Shown here: piece by piece, positions 37,887 through 46,834 of the stretch
How the letters are laid out: every line of letters begins with the position of its first letter
Numbering within the stretch: position 1 is the stretch's first letter
NCBI GenBank assembly: GCA_964398225.1
Contig: CAYNLY010000002.1
Span: 1 to 64,000, forward strand
DNA length: 64,000 bases
Source of the DNA: CAYNLY01 sp964398225
Lineage (GTDB): Bacteria > Pseudomonadota > Zetaproteobacteria > Mariprofundales > Mariprofundaceae
Reading direction: 5' to 3'
The notes under the pieces: generated by a model
Told to the model about the DNA's origin: nothing
The model's input: the letters and a program-made list of their open reading frames with translations, nothing else
Database searches by the model: none
Translations under genes and position numbers: made by a program

Positions 37887-38957
37887 TCAGCGGGAGGCCT
37901 GGTTGCGGACCGTGTCGCCGATGTTGATCGGCCGTTCCGAGCTGGTGACCAGGGCGATCGAAGCCGAGGGCTGAGGCACGAGCACGATGAGCTCGCCGAT
38001 CTTCTCCTCGGGAAGCGTCGTGCGCTTGCCGGTCACCGGATCGCGGACCTTGCGTCCGGCCTTGTGCACCGAAAGCACCGCGCCCGCGCTGAGCCCCTGA
38101 CGGCTGCCAAGGTTGATGCCGACGACCTGCCCCTGGCCGGCCTCGGCGGCATGATCGCGGATGTACATGACCGAACCGCTCAGCGTGCCCCCGGGATACA
38201 CCGGCTCCAGACGGGTGTCGACATCCCGGGCCGGCTTCAGCCGGTCCCCGCGCGCAAGCTCCGCGAACGCCTCGGTGACCACGCTCCGGTAAAGGCCGTT
38301 CTTCCGGCCGGTGATCTCGACGCGGCCCAGGTGCTCGACGAGCACGCCGACGACGCGATGCGTCTTCGGATCGCGCACCGGATCGCCGGTGCGGAAGACA
38401 TCGAAGCGGTCGCCCGGTTTCGCCTCGCGGTTCAGCTTCAGGTAGAGCCGGTCGTCGGCGCCGAAGTGGATCCGTTCGTCCTCGCCCTCGAGGATGTAGC
38501 CGACACCCTGAACCTCCGCCGGGCTGATGAAGTCCTGACGGCGCAATGCCGAGACGACCAGCGTCGGATCGATCCGGGCCTCCAGCCGCTCAACCGGCTT
38601 GACGATGGCCTGAGGCTCGGGTCGGACGGTGGTCAGCCCGCCCGTCTTCTTCTGCCGGACATCGAACCAGATCTCGTTGCCGGGATAGATCAGATCGGGG
38701 TTCGTGATGTAGAGATTGCGCTCCCAGATCTTGTACCACTTGAGCGGATCCTTGAAGAAATACTTGGCGATATCCCAGAGCGTGTCGCCTTTCTTGACGA
38801 TGTAGGGCTGCGGAATGTTCGGGCGCAGATCGTCCTCGCTGACTTCCGGCATCGAAAGCTCGTCCGATCGGGCCTGGGCCCCGACCGGACCCGCCGCCAC
38901 GAGGGCCGCCGCCAGCATCAGCCGGGCCACCGCCCGGAGCAAAGCTTGAAGTTTCAT
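37887..38957 (-). CDS. Exported LysM-domain protein
   Basis: A 356-aa secreted protein. Signal peptide about 1-28, ending GPVGAQA. A LysM peptidoglycan-binding domain lies at about 50-100 (YIVKKGDTLWDIAKYFFKDP and NPDLIYPGNEI). The long C-terminal region lacks a hydrolase motif. Proteins like this sit next to dprA in many proteobacteria; a cell-wall-linked role is presumed. ATG at 38957 has GGGAGG about 7 nt upstream. Confidence 0.9.
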   Translation of the reverse strand: MKLQALLRAVARLMLAAALVAAGPVGAQARSDELSMPEVSEDDLRPNIPQPYIVKKGDTLWDIAKYFFKDPLKWYKIWERNLYITNPDLIYPGNEIWFDVRQKKTGGLTTVRPEPQAIVKPVERLEARIDPTLVVSALRRQDFISPAEVQGVGYILEGEDERIHFGADDRLYLKLNREAKPGDRFDVFRTGDPVRDPKTHRVVGVLVEHLGRVEITGRKNGLYRSVVTEAFAELARGDRLKPARDVDTRLEPVYPGGTLSGSVMYIRDHAAEAGQGQVVGINLGSRQGLSAGAVLSVHKAGRKVRDPVTGKRTTLPEEKIGELIVLVPQPSASIALVTSSERPINIGDTVRNQASR

Positions 38958-39002
38958 CTCAACCTCCCGGCCTAACCCGCGGATTTCTCAAAGCTTGGCA
39001 CA

Positions 39003-39623
39003 TCAGCGGGATTCCCGCAAGCGGGCGGCCCGGTCTTCGTCCGTCGTCGGCTCGGTGCCGTCGATGAGCCTGCGGATGTTGGAGGCATGGCGGACAACCA
39101 CCAGCACCGCGACCACGACGCCGGCCGCAAGCCCCGCCCGGCTTTCCGCCACCCAGAAGGCCCCGAGGGGCACGCTTGCGGCGGCCAGCATCGAGGCCAG
39201 CGACACATACCGGCTCACCTTCAGCGCAGCCAGCCAGATTGCAAAAGCCAGCACCGCCACCCAGGGCATCCAGGGCAGCAGCACGCCGAACATCGTGGCC
39301 ACGCCCTTGCCGCCCCGGAACTTCAGGAACACCGGAAACAGGTGCCCGAGAAAGGCGGCGAGCGCGACCACGGCCATCCCGAACTCATCCAGCCCCAGCG
39401 CGCGCGCAAGGCCCACCGCCGCGGCGCCCTTGCCGACGTCGGCCGCAAGCGTCAGCCCCCCAACGAGACGTCCGCCAGCACGCAGCGCGTTGGTCGCGCC
39501 GATGTTGCCGCTGCCCACCTCGCGCGGATCGCGGCCGGCGATCAGGCGGCTGAACACCAGCCCGAACGGAACCGAACCGAGCAGGTATGCGGCCCCGGTC
39601 AGGGCCGGAAGCGTGATGTTCAC
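39003..39623 (-). CDS. plsY: Acyl-phosphate:glycerol-3-phosphate acyltransferase
   Basis: Inner-membrane enzyme (206 aa, about five helices) that acylates G3P made by GpsA to form lysophosphatidate, the first step of phospholipid synthesis. The three conserved loops are visible: LLGSVPFGLVFSRL with DPREVGSGNIGATNALR, then KFRGGKGVATMFG, and the C-terminal RHASNIRRLIDG. Overlaps the upstream epimerase gene (ATGA). Confidence 0.95.
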   Translation of the reverse strand: MNITLPALTGAAYLLGSVPFGLVFSRLIAGRDPREVGSGNIGATNALRAGGRLVGGLTLAADVGKGAAAVGLARALGLDEFGMAVVALAAFLGHLFPVFLKFRGGKGVATMFGVLLPWMPWVAVLAFAIWLAALKVSRYVSLASMLAAASVPLGAFWVAESRAGLAAGVVVAVLVVVRHASNIRRLIDGTEPTTDEDRAARLRESR

Positions 39624-40573
39624 ACGGCGCCCTTGCGGTAGTGGCTCCGCGCCGCATTGAGCCTCAGCTGCATCATTTCGGCCGGAGTCGCGTGAATGTA
39701 GGTCGGCAGCACCACCTCGACCTCGGCAGGAGCTCCGAAAATGGCCGGGAACGGCTCACCCTCGACCACGTTGTCGTGCGCCAGCAGCACGAGCTGATCG
39801 CGGGTGAGCGGAGGCGTGGGCAAAAGCTCGCCGAGGGCCGCCATGATCCGGGCCACGGGCATCGGCACCGGCACGAGCAGCCTGCGCCGGCCAAGCTCCC
39901 GGAGGAGCAGCTCCAGCAGTTCGCGGAAGGTGTAGACCCTGGGGCCACCAAGCTCGTAGGTCTGACCCACGACCTTGCGGTTGCCGATGCTGGCCACGAA
40001 CGCCCGTGCGACATCCTGCACCCAGACGGGCTGAAACCGGGTGCTGCCGGCGATCACCGGGACGATCGGGGAAAACCGGGTCATCGCCTTGAAGCGGGTG
40101 AAGAAGGAATCGCCCGCCCCGTAGATCACGGACGGACGGAAGATCGTCCAGTCCAGACCCGACTGCCGCACGCGACCCTCGCCCTCACCCTTGGTCCGCG
40201 AGTACCCGCTGGCCGGGATCTTCCCCGCGCCCAGCGCGCTCATGTGAATCAGCTGGGGGACGCCGGCCCGCTTGCAGGCATCGATCACGTGCTCGACGCC
40301 GCGCACATGGGCCGCCTGGAAGTCGTAGCGACCGTGTTCGAACAGCAGGCCGACGAGATAGATCACGCAGTCGGCATCGCGGACCGCTTCGTCGAGCCCG
40401 CGACCATCGGCGACATCCGCACGGACCAGCCGCACGCCGTCCACCAGAAGGTCGCGCGCGCGCTCGGGATGCCGGCAGGCGACCGTCACCCGATGCCCGT
40501 GATGAATCGCCTCGTGAACGATGGCCCGGCCGACAAAGCCGCTTCCGCCGATGATCGAGACTCGCTTGCCCAT
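39620..40573 (-). CDS. NAD(P)-binding SDR epimerase, complex I NDUFA9-like
   Basis: A 317-aa atypical short-chain dehydrogenase. The nucleotide motif is IIGGSGFVGRAIVHEA (G9, G12, G15). It has HMSALGAGKIPASGYSRTKGEGE instead of a full YxxxK active site (YSRTK), and FRPSVIYGAGDSFF, the hallmark of the NDUFA9/39-kDa family. Bacterial members bind NADP and have been linked to quinone or lipid metabolism. ATG at 40573 has AAGGAGGG upstream and a good promoter (40602-40629). Confidence 0.88.
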   Translation of the reverse strand: MGKRVSIIGGSGFVGRAIVHEAIHHGHRVTVACRHPERARDLLVDGVRLVRADVADGRGLDEAVRDADCVIYLVGLLFEHGRYDFQAAHVRGVEHVIDACKRAGVPQLIHMSALGAGKIPASGYSRTKGEGEGRVRQSGLDWTIFRPSVIYGAGDSFFTRFKAMTRFSPIVPVIAGSTRFQPVWVQDVARAFVASIGNRKVVGQTYELGGPRVYTFRELLELLLRELGRRRLLVPVPMPVARIMAALGELLPTPPLTRDQLVLLAHDNVVEGEPFPAIFGAPAEVEVVLPTYIHATPAEMMQLRLNAARSHYRKGAV

Positions 40574-40601
40574 ACAGCCCTCCTTTCCCGGTCGGCGATA
40601 A

Positions 40602-40629
40602 AGTATGAACGCCCGGACACCGAGGTCAA
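40602..40629 (-). promoter_or_regulatory. Putative promoter of the epimerase-plsY-LysM-dprA-topA run
   Basis: TTGACC (40624-40629), 16-bp spacer, CATACT (40602-40607). The leader is about 25 nt with a strong Shine-Dalgarno AAGGAGGG. Confidence 0.52.
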
Positions 40630-40713
40630 ATAATCCCGCAGCTTGCGGGCGGACTCATCCGGGCTAAGCTAGGCTTGTCCGGCATTTCCCGCCGGGACGA
40701 GGAGGATCCAACC

Positions 40714-41739
40714 ATGGCGATTCAATTCTTTCATCCCGACCAGGTCGTGGCCGCGGCCCGTTCGTCGCTCCGGCCGCGCCTGCTGATCACGGCGGCGATC
40801 TCGATCGTCGGCGCCGTGCTGATCTACGGACTGTTCCGCATCGTTTCGCCCGCGCACGGGCTCGGCTCGATCCTGATCCATTTCGCCGGCGGCATCGCCA
40901 GCCTCTTGTGGCTGATGTTCGGCCTTACGGCACTGGCCCATCAGGTGCATTGCTCGATGCGGGGCGAGGACATCCCCCTGCTCAAGCAGGCCGCCTGCTT
41001 CGCCTGGGAGCGCGCGCGCTCGCTTCTGATGCTCCCGGTCTGGGGCGTCGGGCTGCTCGTGGGCGTGCTGCTGGCCGAAATGGCGCTGGTGGCACTCGCC
41101 AACCTGCCGGGCATCGGCGCCCTGCTGCTGGCCCTGCTGGCCGTGCCGCTTCTGATCGTCAACACCGTGATCGCGCTCGCGCTGCTGCTTGCGGTGTTCA
41201 ACATGGCCGCCCGGATCGCGCTGGGCGGCACCGATCCCGCGGAGCTCAGGGACAAGCTGTGGACCCTGCTTCGCACGCGCCTGCCCGAACTTCTGATCTA
41301 CAACCTCGGGGGAGTCCTGGCCACGGTGCTCGCCGCAGGCCTCCTGCTTTCGCCGCTGTGGCTGGGCTTCGTCTTCACCGAAAGCATCGTCGGATTCGTC
41401 GCGCCCGAGACCGCCGACGCGGTCATGGCCGCAAGTGGCTTCTGGGGCGGCATCGCGCATCTCGTGGGACTGGTGATGCTCGGCGTGCTGCTGGCCGCTG
41501 TCGCCAGCATTCCGCTGATTGTCATCACCCACCTGACGCTCGGCATCCATATCGAGCTCGATGCCCCTGCGGCCAAGCCCCGGCGCCGGCGCGCCGCTTC
41601 CGCAAGCCGTCGGCGGACTTCCACGAGCCGCAAACGGACGACTGCGCGGGCTGCGGCCTCACCGTCCGCGGACGAAAAGACGAGCGAGGACTCCGGAACC
41701 GAGAACACCGGCGACTCCGGCGAGAAGGACGCAGGCTGA
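40714..41739 (+). CDS. Multi-pass membrane protein with a basic Ser/Arg/Thr-rich tail
   Basis: A 341-aa protein I do not recognise. Residues 25-300 form about six hydrophobic helices (for example LITAAISIVGAVLIYGLF, then LLALLAVPLLIVNTVIALAL, and GLVMLGVLLAAVASIPLIVI). The last ~55 residues are hydrophilic: first strongly basic (PRRRRAASASRRR, TSRKRTTAR), then acidic (DEKTSEDSGTENTGDSGEKD). The tail could bind nucleic acid or phospholipid heads. ATG at 40714 follows GAGGAGG by 8 nt. It precedes the acyl-CoA synthetase by 3 bp, so a lipid link is possible. Confidence 0.78.
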   Translation: MAIQFFHPDQVVAAARSSLRPRLLITAAISIVGAVLIYGLFRIVSPAHGLGSILIHFAGGIASLLWLMFGLTALAHQVHCSMRGEDIPLLKQAACFAWERARSLLMLPVWGVGLLVGVLLAEMALVALANLPGIGALLLALLAVPLLIVNTVIALALLLAVFNMAARIALGGTDPAELRDKLWTLLRTRLPELLIYNLGGVLATVLAAGLLLSPLWLGFVFTESIVGFVAPETADAVMAASGFWGGIAHLVGLVMLGVLLAAVASIPLIVITHLTLGIHIELDAPAAKPRRRRAASASRRRTSTSRKRTTARAAASPSADEKTSEDSGTENTGDSGEKDAG

Positions 41740-41742
41740 GCA

Positions 41743-43521
41743 ATGCAGGCGGTTGATCCGGCCGCGCTCCCCAGTCTTCCCGCGGGGCTGTTTGCCACCG
41801 CCGAGCGGCGCCCCACCGCACCCGCGCAATGGAAGCGCACGGACGGCGCATACGCGCCGATCAGCTACCGGACGCTGAGCGAGCGCGTGCGCCATGTCGC
41901 CTCCGGGCTGCTCCGCGAGGGATTCCAGCCGGGCGACCGGATCGCGCTGTTGATGGAGAACCGGCCGGAATGGGCCGTCATCGACTACGCCATCCTGTCC
42001 ATCGGCGCGGTCACCGTGCCGCTGTACTGCACCTACCGGGCCAGCGACATGGCCTATGTGCTGAAGGATTCCGGATGTGTCGCCGCGTTCACCAGCGGCG
42101 GCAAGCTCCTGGAACGGCTGCTCCAGGCAGCGGAATCCTGTCCGGACGTGCGCGCCATCTTCACGCTCGAAGAGGCCGGCGACGGCGAGCTGGTCCGATA
42201 CCTGAGCGAACTCGAGGCGGGGCAGGTGGACGTTGCCGCGCTCGATGCGCGGCTGGCAAACCTCGACCGGGATACGCTGGCCACGATCGTCTACACCTCG
42301 GGCACGACGGCCAGTCCGAAGGGCGTGATGCTCAGCCACGGCAACATCCTGACCAATCTCGAAGCCGTTCCCGACGTAATCGACCTGCGCGAGGACGATT
42401 CGATGCTGTCGTTTCTGCCGCTGGCGCACGCGCTGGAGCGGATGGCCGGCCATTTTCTCGTCTACACCTACGGGATTTCGGTCGCCTTCGCCGAACGGCC
42501 GGACACGGTGGCGAAAAACCTTCAGGAGGCGCGCCCGACGATCCTGATCTCGGTGCCCCGGATGCTGGAAGTGGTCCGCAGCCGGATTCTCGCGCAAGGC
42601 TCCAAGCAGCCCTGGCCCGCACGGGCGATGTTCGAGCGTTATCTGAGCGCGAGCCTGAACCGCATCCACGGGCGGGCGGGCGTGACCGACCGGCTGTGGC
42701 TTCCGCTTCTCGACCGGCTGGTGGGGCGAAAGATCCGCGCGCGCTTCGGCGGACGGCTCAGGGTCATCGTCTCGGGAGGCGCGCCGCTGGCACGCGAAGT
42801 CGGCGAGTTTTTCGAGGCGCTCGGCCTGCCGGTGCTCGAAGGCTACGGCCTGACCGAGTCGGCCCCGCTGCTTTCGGTCAATCCGATGCGCGACCGGCGG
42901 CTGGGCACGGTCGGGAAGGCTGCGCGGGGCGTGGAACTGCGCATCGCTCCGGACGGCGAAATCCTCGCCCGGGGCGCGAACATCATGCTCGGCTACTGGC
43001 ACAACGACGAGGCAACACGCGAGGCCATCGACGACGAAGGCTGGCTGCACACCGGGGATGTCGGGGAAATCGATCCCGACGGCTACCTGACGATCACCGA
43101 CAGAAAGAAGGACATCATCGTCAACTCCGGCGGCGAGAACATCGCGCCGCAGCGCATCGAGTCGCTGCTCGTCGGCGATCCGATGATCGATCAGGCGGTC
43201 GTCTTCGGCGACCAGAAGCCGTACCTCGTCGCGCTGATCGCGCCCAACCGCGAGGCGGCCGTCGAATGGGCCGTGAGCGAAGGTCTGCCGGAGACGGACT
43301 GGGAGCATCTGGTTGCCTCCAAGGTGCTCCGCAAGGAAATCCAGAACCGGATCAACCGCCTGCTCGCCCCGCTGAACCCCTACGAGCAGGTGCGCCGGAT
43401 CCACCTTCTGCCCGAGCCGTTCACGATCGAAAGCGGGCTTCTCACCCCGACGATGAAGGTCAAGCGGCGCAAGGTCTACGAGCGCTTCCGCGAGACGATC
43501 GAAGGGCTTTACGCCGCCTGA
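41743..43521 (+). CDS. Long-chain acyl-CoA synthetase (AMP-forming)
   Basis: FAA1/FadD-type adenylating enzyme (592 aa) activating fatty acids with ATP and CoA. P-loop IVYTSGTTASPKGVMLSHG at residues 182-200, second motif LEGYGLTESAPLLS, and the hinge/CoA region TITDRKKDIIVNSGGENIAP. It lacks a signal peptide or membrane helix. It is longer than medium-chain enzymes and resembles the eukaryote-like long-chain group. Stop overlaps the convergent M48 protease gene by 13 bp. Confidence 0.92.
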   Translation: MQAVDPAALPSLPAGLFATAERRPTAPAQWKRTDGAYAPISYRTLSERVRHVASGLLREGFQPGDRIALLMENRPEWAVIDYAILSIGAVTVPLYCTYRASDMAYVLKDSGCVAAFTSGGKLLERLLQAAESCPDVRAIFTLEEAGDGELVRYLSELEAGQVDVAALDARLANLDRDTLATIVYTSGTTASPKGVMLSHGNILTNLEAVPDVIDLREDDSMLSFLPLAHALERMAGHFLVYTYGISVAFAERPDTVAKNLQEARPTILISVPRMLEVVRSRILAQGSKQPWPARAMFERYLSASLNRIHGRAGVTDRLWLPLLDRLVGRKIRARFGGRLRVIVSGGAPLAREVGEFFEALGLPVLEGYGLTESAPLLSVNPMRDRRLGTVGKAARGVELRIAPDGEILARGANIMLGYWHNDEATREAIDDEGWLHTGDVGEIDPDGYLTITDRKKDIIVNSGGENIAPQRIESLLVGDPMIDQAVVFGDQKPYLVALIAPNREAAVEWAVSEGLPETDWEHLVASKVLRKEIQNRINRLLAPLNPYEQVRRIHLLPEPFTIESGLLTPTMKVKRRKVYERFRETIEGLYAA

Positions 43522-44762
43522 TTGTTCCCGGACAGCCGTTCCAGCCGCAGCGGCATCGGGGGATGGGAATCGTGCCAGAGCGAATACCAGGCATCCGCGA
43601 CCATCGGCACCGCATTGTCCCGCGCAAGGCGCACCAGCGCCCGAGCCAGCGGCTCCGCACCCTGCAGCCGCACCGCAAAATCATCGGCCTCGAACTCGTG
43701 CCGCCGGGAAAGCGCATGAATCCAGGGCGAACTCCAGTAGCCGGCAAGCGGCGCAAGCAAGAGCATCGTCGCAAGCAGCATTCCCGGCGAGGCATGCGCA
43801 AGGCCCAGCGCGCTCAGAATCCCGGCCTGATGCGATGCGGCAAGCCCCAGCACGGCGAAGCCGGCGAACGAAAGCGCTGAGGCCGCGACAAGACGGCGCC
43901 GTAGATGCCGTTTCCGGACATGGCCGATTTCGTGTGCCAGCACAGCCAGAATCTCATCGGCCTCAAGCCGGCCCAGCAGCGTGTCGAACAGCACGATCCT
44001 GCGGGCGCGCCCCCAGCCGCTGACGAACGCGTTGCCGTGCGTCGAGCGCGTCGAGCCGTCCATCACGAACACCGGTGCCCGCCCGAGCCCGCTTCGCACC
44101 AGCAGCCGCTCGATGTCTTCCCGGAGCGCATCGTCCTCAAGCGGCGTGAAGCGGTTGAACATCGGCGCAATCCATACCGGAAAGGCCCAGATGAGCAGCG
44201 CGACGAATCCCGTCCAGACCAGCCAGGCCCAGAGCCACCAGGCATCCGGCCCTTCGACCATCAGCCAGAGCACCGCGGCCGCCACCGGATAGCCGAGCAG
44301 CGCGGTAAGCAGCGCCTGCTTCAGCTGATCGGAGGCAAACCTCGCCGGCCCCATCCGGTTGAAGCCGAATCGGCGCTCGACCACGAACACGGACCAGGCG
44401 TCCAACGGAAGCGCAAGACACTGCTGGGCGATCAGGAACAGCACGACCAGCCCCGCGCCCTGCAGCACCGGGCCCGCGGGCAGGCGCTCGACGATTCCGG
44501 CAAGCGTGTCCAGACCACCGAGCGCAAGCCAGAGCCCGATCAGCGCCACCTGCCAGGCAAACCCGGCAAACCCCAGACGCAGACGTGCGCGTGCATAATC
44601 GACGGCCTTCCGGTGCGCAGGAAGCGTCACCTCGTGGCGGACGGCAACAGGCACTTGGTCGCGCTCGGCTGCGAGCAGCCGGAGAAAACGGCGGGTAAGC
44701 CATGCCTCCATCGCCAGCGTGCCCAGCGCCAGCACGACGACGGCGGTCGCAATCGCGTTCAT
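43509..44762 (-). CDS. M48-family (Ste24/CAAX protease-like) membrane metalloprotease
   Basis: A 417-aa integral-membrane zinc protease resembling yeast Ste24. The zinc motif is H277-E278-xx-H281 in LAHEIGHVRKRH, and the third ligand is probably E356 in RRHEFEADDFA. An N-terminal CAAX-protease domain with several helices precedes it (VFVVERRFGFNRMG). Likely role is membrane-protein quality control or lipoprotein processing. ATG at 44762 has a TAGAGT hexamer 6 nt upstream and no Shine-Dalgarno. Confidence 0.93.
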   Translation of the reverse strand: MNAIATAVVVLALGTLAMEAWLTRRFLRLLAAERDQVPVAVRHEVTLPAHRKAVDYARARLRLGFAGFAWQVALIGLWLALGGLDTLAGIVERLPAGPVLQGAGLVVLFLIAQQCLALPLDAWSVFVVERRFGFNRMGPARFASDQLKQALLTALLGYPVAAAVLWLMVEGPDAWWLWAWLVWTGFVALLIWAFPVWIAPMFNRFTPLEDDALREDIERLLVRSGLGRAPVFVMDGSTRSTHGNAFVSGWGRARRIVLFDTLLGRLEADEILAVLAHEIGHVRKRHLRRRLVAASALSFAGFAVLGLAASHQAGILSALGLAHASPGMLLATMLLLAPLAGYWSSPWIHALSRRHEFEADDFAVRLQGAEPLARALVRLARDNAVPMVADAWYSLWHDSHPPMPLRLERLSGNNQAA

Positions 44763-44768
44763 GCCGGC

Positions 44769-44797
44769 ACTCTAGTGGGCCAGTGCGGGAATGTAAG
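44769..44797 (-). promoter_or_regulatory. Putative leaderless promoter of the M48 protease gene
   Basis: CTTACA (44792-44797), 17-bp spacer, TAGAGT (44769-44774), then 6 nt (GCCGGC) and the ATG at 44762. No Shine-Dalgarno. Confidence 0.58.
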
Positions 44798-44840
44798 CCG
44801 ACTCACAGCAGGACGAGCAAAACATGCCATACTAGGGGTC

Positions 44841-45659
44841 ATGGACCAGCACCGGAAAACGCACGCCTGGATCGTCGCGGCACTGGCCCTGGGGGGGCTG
44901 ATTGTCGCCGCGCTCCTTCCGCCCATTGGCCAGCCGGAAAGCCTGCACCGCTTTGCCGATGCGCGCGCGCTCGGCGGCATTCCGAACGCGGCGAACGTGC
45001 TGTCGAACCTGTTCATCCTGATGGCCGGCGCCTACGGGCTGTGGGTGCTCGGCAATCCTTTCGGGGGCGGCTGGAAGCCGCGGCTGGAGCATCCCGCCGA
45101 CGCCTGGCCCTACGCCGTCTTCTTCGTCGCCACCGTGCTCACCGCGTTCGGCTCCGCCTGGTATCACTGGCATCCGGACAACCTGAGCCTTGCCTGGGAC
45201 CGGGCGCCGATGTCGCTGATGCTGGCCGCCTTTCTGGCGATGATCGCCGGCGAACGCCTCGACCGGCGCCTGGGATCGGCGCTTCTCGTGCTCTTGTCCC
45301 TGGCCGGGCTTGCCAGCGTGATCTACTGGATTCGGGGGGAACTTGCCGGTGCGGGCGATCTTCGGCCCTACCTCTACCTACATCTCTGGCTGCTGCTGCC
45401 GGCCGGATACGCGCTTTTTGCTCTGCCCTCGCGCTACAGCCGCTCGAACCGTTTCGGCTGGGCGCTCGTACTGTATCTGGCCGCGAAGGCGGCCGAAGTT
45501 CTCGACGCGCAGCTCTTCGCGCTTCTGGGCGGAGTCGTCGGCGGCCATACGATCAAGCATCTGCTTGCCGCGGCCGCGATCGCCCTGATCGCCGACCAGC
45601 TGGCGCGCCGGGTGCCGGTCCGGCGGACGCCCGCACCTTCCGCGTTCGAGGATTTCTAG
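44841..45659 (+). CDS. Ceramidase-like (CREST superfamily) membrane hydrolase
   Basis: A 272-aa, about seven-helix membrane protein. CREST-type metal-site residues are visible: S105 and H109 in FGSAWYHWHPDN, D120 in AWDRAPMS, and H236-x3-H240 in GGHTIKH. Alkaline ceramidases use this set for amide hydrolysis; bacterial members are mostly uncharacterised, and the substrate here is unknown. The ATG at 44841 lies 7 nt after CATACT, a -10-like hexamer; a weak AGGGG is the only ribosome-binding candidate. Single-gene unit. Confidence 0.78.
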   Translation: MDQHRKTHAWIVAALALGGLIVAALLPPIGQPESLHRFADARALGGIPNAANVLSNLFILMAGAYGLWVLGNPFGGGWKPRLEHPADAWPYAVFFVATVLTAFGSAWYHWHPDNLSLAWDRAPMSLMLAAFLAMIAGERLDRRLGSALLVLLSLAGLASVIYWIRGELAGAGDLRPYLYLHLWLLLPAGYALFALPSRYSRSNRFGWALVLYLAAKAAEVLDAQLFALLGGVVGGHTIKHLLAAAAIALIADQLARRVPVRRTPAPSAFEDF

Positions 45660-45695
45660 CCCCCGCAGCGCCGGGGATCCGCGCCGGCGAAGGGC

Positions 45696-46778
45696 CTAGA
45701 CCGAGGCCGGCTCGGGCTGATGATAGATTGGGGATTCCTCCCGGACGGCGCGGAACATTTCCTTGACATGCTCGACCGGCACATCGGGCGTCACGCCATG
45801 CCCGAGATTGAACACATGCCCGGATCCGTGCCCGAACCGGGCCAGGATGTCCTTCACCTCGGCGCGGATCCGTTTGGGGCTTGCGTAGAGCATACCCGGA
45901 TCCATGTTGCCCTGAAGCGCGACCCGATCCCCGATGCGGGCCCGGGCGCGGTCGATGTCGATCGTCCAGTCCAGACCCACGACATCGGCGCCGGCATCGG
46001 CGATGTCCTCCAGCCAGCCCATGCCGCCCTTCGTATAGAGGATGACCGGGACCCTCCGGCCCTCGTGCTCGCGGATCAGCTGCTCGACGATCCGGCGCAT
46101 GTAGGCAAGCGAAAGCTCCCGGTAGTCGCGCGTGGTGAGAATCCCGCCCCAGGTATCGAAGATCTGCACGGCCTGGGCCCCGTTCCGGATCTGCGCGTTC
46201 AGGTATGCGGCCACCGCATCGGCAAGCCGTCCGAGCAGCTGGTGCATCGCCTCCGGATCGTTGAAGGCCATCGCCTTGACCTTCGAGAAGGTCTTCGACC
46301 CCGCGCCCTCGACCATGTAGGTCGCAAGCGTCCAGGGGCTTCCGGAAAAGCCGATCAGCGGTACCCGCCCGTTAAGTTCGCGGCGGATCAGCCGCACGGC
46401 CTCCATCACATAGCCCAGTTCCCGCTCCGGATCGGGCACGGGAAGCCGCTCCACATCGGCGCGCGTCCGTACCGGATTCGCAAACCTCGGCCCCTCGCCC
46501 GGCCCGAAGCTCAGCTTCAGCCCCATCGCTTCCGGAACCACGAGAATATCCGAAAACAGGATCGCCGCATCCGACCCCAGAATCTCGACCGGCTGCAGCG
46601 TGACCTCGCAGGCAAGCTCGGGATTGCGGCACAGATCGAGAAAGCCCCCGGCGCGCTTGCGGGTGGCGCGGTATTCCGGCAGATAGCGCCCGGCTTGGCG
46701 CATCATCCAGACCGGCGTCCGTTCCACCGGCTGGCGCAGACAGGCTCTCAGAAACAGATCGTTCTTCAGTGTGCTCAT
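45696..46778 (-). CDS. hemE: Uroporphyrinogen decarboxylase
   Basis: Converts uroporphyrinogen III to coproporphyrinogen III in haem synthesis (360 aa). N-terminal PVWMMRQAGRYLPEYR carries the substrate-binding Arg residues. Other family blocks are FSDILVVPEAMGL, GFSGSPWTLATYMVEG and NLGHGVTPDVPVEHV. ATG at 46778 with AAGGA about 10 nt upstream. It follows thiG by 56 bp on the same strand. Confidence 0.96.
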   Translation of the reverse strand: MSTLKNDLFLRACLRQPVERTPVWMMRQAGRYLPEYRATRKRAGGFLDLCRNPELACEVTLQPVEILGSDAAILFSDILVVPEAMGLKLSFGPGEGPRFANPVRTRADVERLPVPDPERELGYVMEAVRLIRRELNGRVPLIGFSGSPWTLATYMVEGAGSKTFSKVKAMAFNDPEAMHQLLGRLADAVAAYLNAQIRNGAQAVQIFDTWGGILTTRDYRELSLAYMRRIVEQLIREHEGRRVPVILYTKGGMGWLEDIADAGADVVGLDWTIDIDRARARIGDRVALQGNMDPGMLYASPKRIRAEVKDILARFGHGSGHVFNLGHGVTPDVPVEHVKEMFRAVREESPIYHQPEPASV

Positions 46779-46834
46779 CGCATGTCATCCTTGAGGGACG
46801 CCGGAGTCGGCGCCGTTTTTGTGGGCCGCCCCGT

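Noticed and set aside
45660..45695. Hairpin between ceramidase-like gene and hemE as a terminator
   Set aside because: CGCCGG...CCGGCG pairing is short and no U-tract follows on either strand.
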